Shown: positions 59,985-64,000 of the stretch, piece after piece
Numbering within the stretch: the stretch's first letter is position 1
Layout: each line of letters opens with the position of its first letter
Program-made: the position numbers and the translations under genes
Source of the DNA: Marinimicrococcus sp033875255
Lineage (GTDB): Bacteria > Pseudomonadota > Alphaproteobacteria > Geminicoccales > Geminicoccaceae
Direction of reading: 5' to 3'
DNA length: 64,000 bases
Assembly: GCA_033875255.1 (NCBI GenBank)
Contig: JAWZSN010000017.1
Span: 68,469-132,468, forward strand
Notes under the pieces: generated by a model
What the model was told of the DNA's origin: nothing
What the model saw: the letters and a program-made list of their open reading frames with translations, nothing else
Databases searched by the model: none

Positions 59985-61185
59985 GCGGGTGGCGCACATC
60001 CATCTGGATGCCGTCGGCGGCATCGCCGGGGACATGTTCGCCGCGGCCCTCCTCGACGCCCGGCCGGGCCTCGCAGAAGGGTTGCTCGCGGCCCTGCGCG
60101 CTGCCGGGCTGCCCGGGGAGATCGCGGTCGCGGTCGAGTCCGGCCATAGCGCCGGCATGGCCGGCAGACGCTTTCGGGTCACTGCCGGCGATGCCAGGCC
60201 CGAGCCCTGCGGCACCTTCCGCCGCCTGCGGCTGCGCCTCCTCCAGTCGGATCTCGAGGAGGCGGTGCGCGAGCGCGCCGTGGCGATCCTCACCGTGGTC
60301 GCCGAAGCCGAGGCCGACGTGCACGGCATGAAGGTCGAGGAGGTGCATTTCCACGAGATTGCCGGCTGGGACTCGCTGGCCGACGTGGTGGCCGCCGCCT
60401 GGCTGGTCGAGGCGCTGGGCCGCCCCGGCTTCTCCGCCGGTGCGCTGCCGCTGGGCGGCGGCCGTATCGAGGCGGCGCACGGGCTCCTGCCGGTGCCCGC
60501 CCCCGCCACCGCCCGCCTTCTGGAAGGCTTCGAGCTGGTGGACGACGGGATCCAGGGCGAGCGGGTAACGCCCACCGGTGCCGCCATCCTGCGCCATCTG
60601 CAGCCCGCCCGTACGGTGCCGAAATCCGCCTCGCGCATCGCCGCCACCGGCCAGGGCCTGGGCACCCGCTCGCTGGGCCACACCCCCAACATGCTGCGCG
60701 CCCTGCTCTTCACGGAGGCCGGCCCCGGATTCGCCGAAGCCGCGGAGGTCGAGCAGGTGGGCGTGCTGCGCTTCGAGATCGACGACCAGACCGGCGAGGA
60801 CCTGGCGCTGGCGCTCGACCGGGTGCGCGAGGTGGAGGGCGTGGTGGACGTGGTCCAGTGGCACGCCATCGGCAAGCGCGGCCGCGCCACCGCCTCGGTG
60901 CAGGTGGTGGCGAAGGCCGCCGCCGTGGAGGCCGCCATCGAGGCCTGCTTCGCCCAGACCAGCACGCTGGGCCTGCGCTGGCGTCTCGAGGAGCGCCGCA
61001 TGCTGCCCCGCGAGGAGCTCGAAGTGGAGACCGGCGGCGGGAGTGTGGCTGTCAAGCGCGCCGGGCGGCCGGGCGGCTCGGCGACCGCCAAGGCGGAGCT
61101 TCGCGCGCTGGAGGATCCGGCCCTCGACCGGGCGGCCCGCGAGCGGCTGCGCCGTGAGGCCGAGGCGCGGGCGCTGGAGCCGTGA
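59974..61185 (+). CDS. larC: Nickel insertion protein LarC
   Basis: 403 residues, one uninterrupted frame. It begins HIHLDAVGGIAGDMFAAALLDA and continues VEEVHFHEIAGWDSLADVVAAA and VTPTGAAILRHL, the LarC signatures. It inserts nickel into the pincer cofactor with CTP. In Lactiplantibacillus the gene is split and joined by programmed frameshifting; here no shift is needed. It overlaps larA by 11 bases and larE as GTGA. Confidence 0.93.
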   Translation: MAVERVAHIHLDAVGGIAGDMFAAALLDARPGLAEGLLAALRAAGLPGEIAVAVESGHSAGMAGRRFRVTAGDARPEPCGTFRRLRLRLLQSDLEEAVRERAVAILTVVAEAEADVHGMKVEEVHFHEIAGWDSLADVVAAAWLVEALGRPGFSAGALPLGGGRIEAAHGLLPVPAPATARLLEGFELVDDGIQGERVTPTGAAILRHLQPARTVPKSASRIAATGQGLGTRSLGHTPNMLRALLFTEAGPGFAEAAEVEQVGVLRFEIDDQTGEDLALALDRVREVEGVVDVVQWHAIGKRGRATASVQVVAKAAAVEAAIEACFAQTSTLGLRWRLEERRMLPREELEVETGGGSVAVKRAGRPGGSATAKAELRALEDPALDRAARERLRREAEARALEP

Positions 61186-61991
61186 GCGATCCCCGCGGTG
61201 CCCTGATGGCGGTACTGGGCGGCTTCCCCCGCCTCGCCGTGGCGGTGAGCGGCGGCGTCGACAGCATGACGCTCGCCTGGCTGGCGCATCGCCGCCTGCC
61301 GGGCCGGGTGCGCTTCTTCCACGCCGTCTCCCCGGCCGTCCCCGCCACCGCCACTTCGCGGGTGCGCGCCTATGCGGCCCGCGAGGGCTGGGACCTGGCC
61401 GTGATCGAGGCGGGCGAGCTGGACGATCCGCGCTACCGCGCCAACCCCGTCGACCGCTGCTTCTGGTGCAAGAGCGGGCTCTACGGCACCATCCGCTCTC
61501 ACACCGCCGATCCCATCGCCTCGGGCACCAATCTCGACGATCTGGGCGACTACCGCCCCGGCCTGCGCGCCGCGGAGGACCACGGCGTGCGCCATCCCTA
61601 TGTGGAGGCCGGGATCGCCAAGCGCGACCTGCGCCGCCTCGCCGCCGCGGAGGGCCTGCTGGACCTGGCCGAGCTGCCGGCGGCTCCCTGCCTCGCCAGC
61701 CGCCTCGAGACCGGCCTCGAGGTGACGGTCGGCCGCCTCGCCTTCGTCGAGGAGGCGGAGCGCCTGCTGCAGGCCACCTTCGGCCCCGGCACCATGCGCT
61801 GCCGCCTGCGCGCCGACACCGTCGAGATCCAGCTCGAGCAGCACAGGCTGGCCGAGGTCGAGGCGGGCCGGCGCGAGGAGCTGCGCCAGGGGCTGGAAAG
61901 CCTCAAGGAACGCTTCGCCCTCCCCCTGCCCCTGCGCTTCGCCCCCTATGTGCGCGGCAGCGCCTTCCTGCACGGGCCCCGCCATGCGTGA
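61182..61991 (+). CDS. larE: ATP-dependent sacrificial sulfur transferase LarE
   Basis: 269 residues. PP-loop AVSGGVDSMTLAW (SGGVDS at 23-28). The conserved cysteine equivalent to the sacrificial sulfur donor is Cys170 in AAPCLASRLETG. A further pair, Cys93 and Cys96 in DRCFWCKSGLYG, would suit the three-cysteine LarE type proposed to hold an iron-sulfur cluster. It converts the cofactor precursor's carboxylates to thiocarboxylates. GTG start overlapping larC. Confidence 0.93.
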   Translation: MSDPRGALMAVLGGFPRLAVAVSGGVDSMTLAWLAHRRLPGRVRFFHAVSPAVPATATSRVRAYAAREGWDLAVIEAGELDDPRYRANPVDRCFWCKSGLYGTIRSHTADPIASGTNLDDLGDYRPGLRAAEDHGVRHPYVEAGIAKRDLRRLAAAEGLLDLAELPAAPCLASRLETGLEVTVGRLAFVEEAERLLQATFGPGTMRCRLRADTVEIQLEQHRLAEVEAGRREELRQGLESLKERFALPLPLRFAPYVRGSAFLHGPRHA

Positions 61992-62643
61992 CTTCCTCTT
62001 CGACGGCGCCCGCCCCGCGCGCATCGGCCTCGCCGAGGCGATCTTCTGCCAGAGCAAGACCCCCGCGCAGATCGCGGGGATCGTCGAGACGATGGCGGCG
62101 CGCGGCGAGAGCCTGCTGCTGACCCGCCTCGACGAGGCGCAGCACGCCGCACTCCCCCCACCCCTGCGCGGCCTGCTCGCCTACGACCCGCTCTCCCGCA
62201 CCGCCGTCCTGGGCGAGGAGCCCGCCCCTGTCGGCCCGCCCGAGGTCTGCATCGCTGCCGCCGGCACCGGCGACGTCCCGGTGGCGCTGGAGGCCGCCCG
62301 CACCCTGGCCTTCCACGGCAAGTCCAGTCTGCGCCTGGCCGATCTCGGCGTGGCCGGCCTCTGGCGCCTGCTCGAGCGCCGCGAGAAGATCGCCACCTTC
62401 CCGGTGGTGATCGCCCTTGCCGGCATGGAGGGCGCCTTCTTCAGCGTGCTGGCCGGCCTCGTGCCGGGCGTGGTCATCGCCGTCCCCGTCTCGCACGGCT
62501 ACGGCGTCGCCGAAGGCGGCCACGCCGCCCTCACCTCTGCGCTGGCCAGCTGCGCCCCCGGCGTGCTCACGGTCAACATCGACAACGGCTACGGCGCCGC
62601 CTGCGCCGCCCTGCGCGTCCTCCACGCCCGCCGCCCCGGCTGA
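61984..62643 (+). CDS. larB: Pincer cofactor biosynthesis carboxylase LarB
   Basis: 219 residues. PurE-like C-terminal domain: EVCIAAAGTGDVPVALEAAR, VIALAGMEGAFFSVLAGLVPG, VAVPVSHGYGVAEGGHAAL and APGVLTVNIDNGYGAAC. LarB carboxylates nicotinic acid adenine dinucleotide, the first step to the pincer cofactor. It overlaps larE by eight bases and ends the operon; a terminator lies at 62776-62806. Confidence 0.93.
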   Translation: MRDFLFDGARPARIGLAEAIFCQSKTPAQIAGIVETMAARGESLLLTRLDEAQHAALPPPLRGLLAYDPLSRTAVLGEEPAPVGPPEVCIAAAGTGDVPVALEAARTLAFHGKSSLRLADLGVAGLWRLLERREKIATFPVVIALAGMEGAFFSVLAGLVPGVVIAVPVSHGYGVAEGGHAALTSALASCAPGVLTVNIDNGYGAACAALRVLHARRPG

Positions 62644-62775
62644 ACGCGGCCCGGGCCCGGCCGGCCGAGCGGGATCAGGAGCGCCCAAGGCGATAGCCGG
62701 GATGACCGCGCCAGGGCAGATCCGGAAGAAGCAGGCGCCTCGTGCCGCAGCGACGGCGCGCCCCGCTGCGGCGTC

Positions 62776-62806
62776 GCCGCGCAAGGCGCTGCGCGCGGCC
62801 TTTTTT
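62776..62806 (+). terminator. Rho-independent terminator of the lar operon
   Basis: Seven perfect pairs GCCGCGC / GCGCGGC with loop AAGGCGCTGC, then TTTTTT. A separate nine-pair hairpin GCCGCAGCG / CGCTGCGGC (62744-62772) lies directly upstream. The loop is identical to that at 6156-6165. Confidence 0.85.
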
Positions 62807-62894
62807 CCTTTTTCTGCAGGTCGGTCCGGTGCGCGCGACAGCGGCGGCGCCTGGCCTTTGCGGAGGGTGAAGGCGAGCGCCGACGGTGAGGTGC

Positions 62895-63020
62895 GTTCAC
62901 GCTTCTTCAACCTTTGCGTGGCATGCTCGCGGATGGTGGGAGAGGTGCGGCCCTCAGGGTCTCGGGGCGGCGGAGTCCCATCCCAGCAGTATCCAGGAAC
63001 CAGGTGAAGAAAGCGTGAAT
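62895..63020 (+). repeat. Dispersed hairpin repeat, copy 1
   Basis: 126 bases. Ends GTTCACGCTTCTTCAACC and GGTGAAGAAAGCGTGAAT are complementary over about 16 positions. Conserved inner blocks are GCGGATGGTGGGAGAGGTGC and GGCGGCGGAGTCCCA. An inner stem GGTGGGA (62935-62941) / TCCCATC (62976-62982) has one wobble. Homologous to the copies at 63053-63180 and, reversed, 6555-6683. No coding sense. Confidence 0.8.
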
Positions 63021-63052
63021 GTGCCGGGCCGGGTGGCAGGCCTCCAAGGCCG

Positions 63053-63180
63053 GTTCACCGTTCTTCAACCTTTGTCCTGGCATTCTCGCGGATGGTGGGA
63101 GAGGTGCGGCCGCCAGAAAATTCGCGGCGGCGGAGTCCCACCCCAGCAGGATGCCGAACTCCGGTAAAGACCCGGTAAAC
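63053..63180 (+). repeat. Dispersed hairpin repeat, copy 2
   Basis: 128 bases, in tandem with copy 1 after a 32-base spacer. Ends GTTCACCGTTCTTCAACC and GGTAAAGACCCGGTAAAC form the terminal inverted repeat. Here the paired bases are ACCG/CGGT where copy 1 has ACGC/GCGT. The inner stem GGTGGGA (63094-63100) / TCCCACC (63136-63142) is perfect. Confidence 0.8.
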
Positions 63181-63208
63181 AGGCGCCGCGCCAACCCCGG
63201 AGAAAATC

Positions 63209-63242
63209 AGAAAACGAAGCCGCGCGCAGCGCCTAGCGCGGC
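63209..63242 (-). terminator. Rho-independent terminator facing the lar terminator
   Basis: Minus-strand stem GCCGCGC (63242-63236) / GCGCGGC (63225-63219) with loop TAGGCGCTGC, followed by TTCGTTTTCTGATTTTCT. It could end transcription of the small membrane ORF at 63448-63654. Confidence 0.7.
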
Positions 63243-63447
63243 TCCGCCCCTTCGCCCGCTCCAACATCGCGTCCGCCCCGCACCTGCCCTCGCCCGCACG
63301 CTGCCTGGCGCGATCAGGCTTTCAGCCGGCACCACTGCGCCCGGCTCAGGGCGCGGCTCGAAGGACTCCTGACACCCTTTCTCCCGACAGGTTAGCGGAA
63401 AACCTCACTGTACGCAGGGCGTGGTTCAGGTCCCACGAAAGTTCCTC
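63243..63447. other. Intergenic stretch
   Basis: About 200 bases between the terminator and the small minus-strand ORF, becoming visibly more AT-rich after 63370. No gene, promoter or repeat recognised. Confidence 0.5.
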
Positions 63448-63654
63448 TTATTTTCTGATAGTTGCGATTGCATGACGCAACACCATTGTTGCGCACGCCA
63501 TCAGCATGAACAAGACTATCGACGATACTGCAACGTGAATCGGCGAGAATCTCCATAAAAACCCAATGCGGATCTCACCAATTAAATACATTATATAAAA
63601 AGCAACCAATGGACTTGGTATTAGGCTCTGTACCCAATCAATCTCTTGATCCAC
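63448..63654 (-). CDS. Small hypothetical membrane protein
   Basis: 68 residues, unrecognised. Two predicted helices (VAFYIMYLIGEIRIGFLW and VAVSSIVLFMLMACATMVL) separated by a short loop, with a basic C-terminus. The region is clearly richer in A and T than the rest of the window and uses different codons, suggesting transferred DNA. The ribosome site is weak. It abuts the IS5-type transposase gene, so it may be the remains of a gene cut by the insertion. Confidence 0.4.
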   Translation of the reverse strand: MDQEIDWVQSLIPSPLVAFYIMYLIGEIRIGFLWRFSPIHVAVSSIVLFMLMACATMVLRHAIATIRK

Positions 63655-63705
63655 GGCTGGGCCTCTGATTCAACCGTCGCACCGGCGGGCAAGAGGGTGG
63701 CGACG

Positions 63706-64000
63706 ATGCAGGGACTGTTCGGGCTGGACGACGAGGCGTGGGCGGTGATCGAGCCGCTGTTGCCGAAGAATCAGCCGGGAGCGCGGCGGGTCGACGACCG
63801 GCGGGTGATCAGCGGGATCCTGCACGTGCTGCGCTCGGGCTGCCGGTGGCGCGACTGCCCGCAGGCCTACGGACCCTACACGACAATCTACAACCGCTTC
63901 AACCGCTGGTCCCGGCGGCGGATCTGGCAGCGGCTGCTGGAGGCCCTGGCCGAGGCTGGAGCGCTCGGCGGCAGCGTCGCCATCGACAGCACCTACGTTC
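63706..64000 (+). mobile_element. IS5-family transposase, N-terminal part (runs off the window)
   Basis: 98 residues visible, open at the window end. It starts MQGLFGLDDEAWAVIEPLLP, the DUF4096-type N-terminus of IS5-family (IS427/IS1031-like) transposases, and continues RRVDDRRVISGILHVLRSGC, CPQAYGPYTTIYNRFNRWSR and VAIDSTYV, where the aspartate is the first residue of the DDE triad. ATG 63706 has GAGGG upstream. The left inverted repeat probably lies near 63656-63680 but cannot be confirmed without the right end. Confidence 0.88.

Noticed and set aside
59974..61185. Programmed frameshift in larC
   Set aside because: The frame is continuous from start to stop, so no shift is needed.
58713..62057. 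A 1114-codon minus-strand frame opposite the lar operon
   Set aside because: Composition shadow of larA, larC and larE, which have clear catalytic motifs on the plus strand.
62895..63180. CRISPR-like array from the two tandem repeats
   Set aside because: Units are about 127 bases with a single 32-base spacer and diverged sequence; no short identical repeats and no cas genes.

Overview
The window is a GC-rich (roughly 70% by eye), densely packed chromosomal segment of an alphaproteobacterium. Three things point there: the ctaC-ctaD-ctaB-coxF-ctaG-ctaE-DUF983-SURF1 cytochrome oxidase order, the rpoN-ptsN-hprK-rapZ-EIIA-HPr-ahcY block with a short HprK, and the tsaE-amgK-addB-addA-trxA string. 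A Rhodospirillales/Geminicoccales-like lineage is my best guess. No rRNA, CRISPR array or prophage was seen; one tRNA gene and one IS fragment are present.

Layout. 1-1873: end of a tripartite tricarboxylate transporter (tctB, tctA). 2005-6140: a periplasmic glucan biosynthesis protein, purA, and an unknown Tat lipoprotein overlapping the end of purA. 6141-6875: non-coding, with two facing terminators and a hairpin repeat. 6876-13095 (minus): an operon of a GntR/UTRA regulator, a TRAP transporter (dctP, dctQ, dctM) and a DUF3604 enzyme. 13297-14901 (minus): an MFS exporter. 14957-26244 (minus): a long run with all aa3-oxidase subunits, heme A synthesis and assembly factors, then an M32 carboxypeptidase, threonine synthase and an M16 peptidase. 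26436-32146: a GGDEF/EAL protein, rsmE (minus), ubiA and a YcjX/YcjF pair. 32301-38287 (minus): gltB and gltD. 38495-39439 (minus): an NDUFA9-type protein. 39586-48436: tRNA-Leu(CAG), RNase D, kdsD, lptA, lptB, rpoN, the nitrogen-PTS proteins, rapZ and ahcY. 48460-56751: tsaE, amgK, addB, addA, trxA. 56853-62643: a ThDP-dependent enzyme divergent from a nickel-pincer lactate-racemase operon (larA-larC-larE-larB). 62644-64000: non-coding DNA with two tandem hairpin repeats, an AT-rich patch with a small membrane ORF, and the start of an IS5-family transposase.

How it fits together. Most genes are core metabolism and respiration. The accessory parts are the two solute importers, the TRAP/DUF3604 catabolic-looking operon, the lar operon and the IS end. 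The most unusual signal is in the two longest intergenic regions. Both are bounded by facing intrinsic terminators whose ten-base loops are almost identical. Between the terminators lies a 126-129 bp element (three copies) whose ends form an inverted repeat that covaries between copies. Several usual neighbours are absent from otherwise conserved operons: lptC, hpf and the murU-type nucleotidyltransferase.
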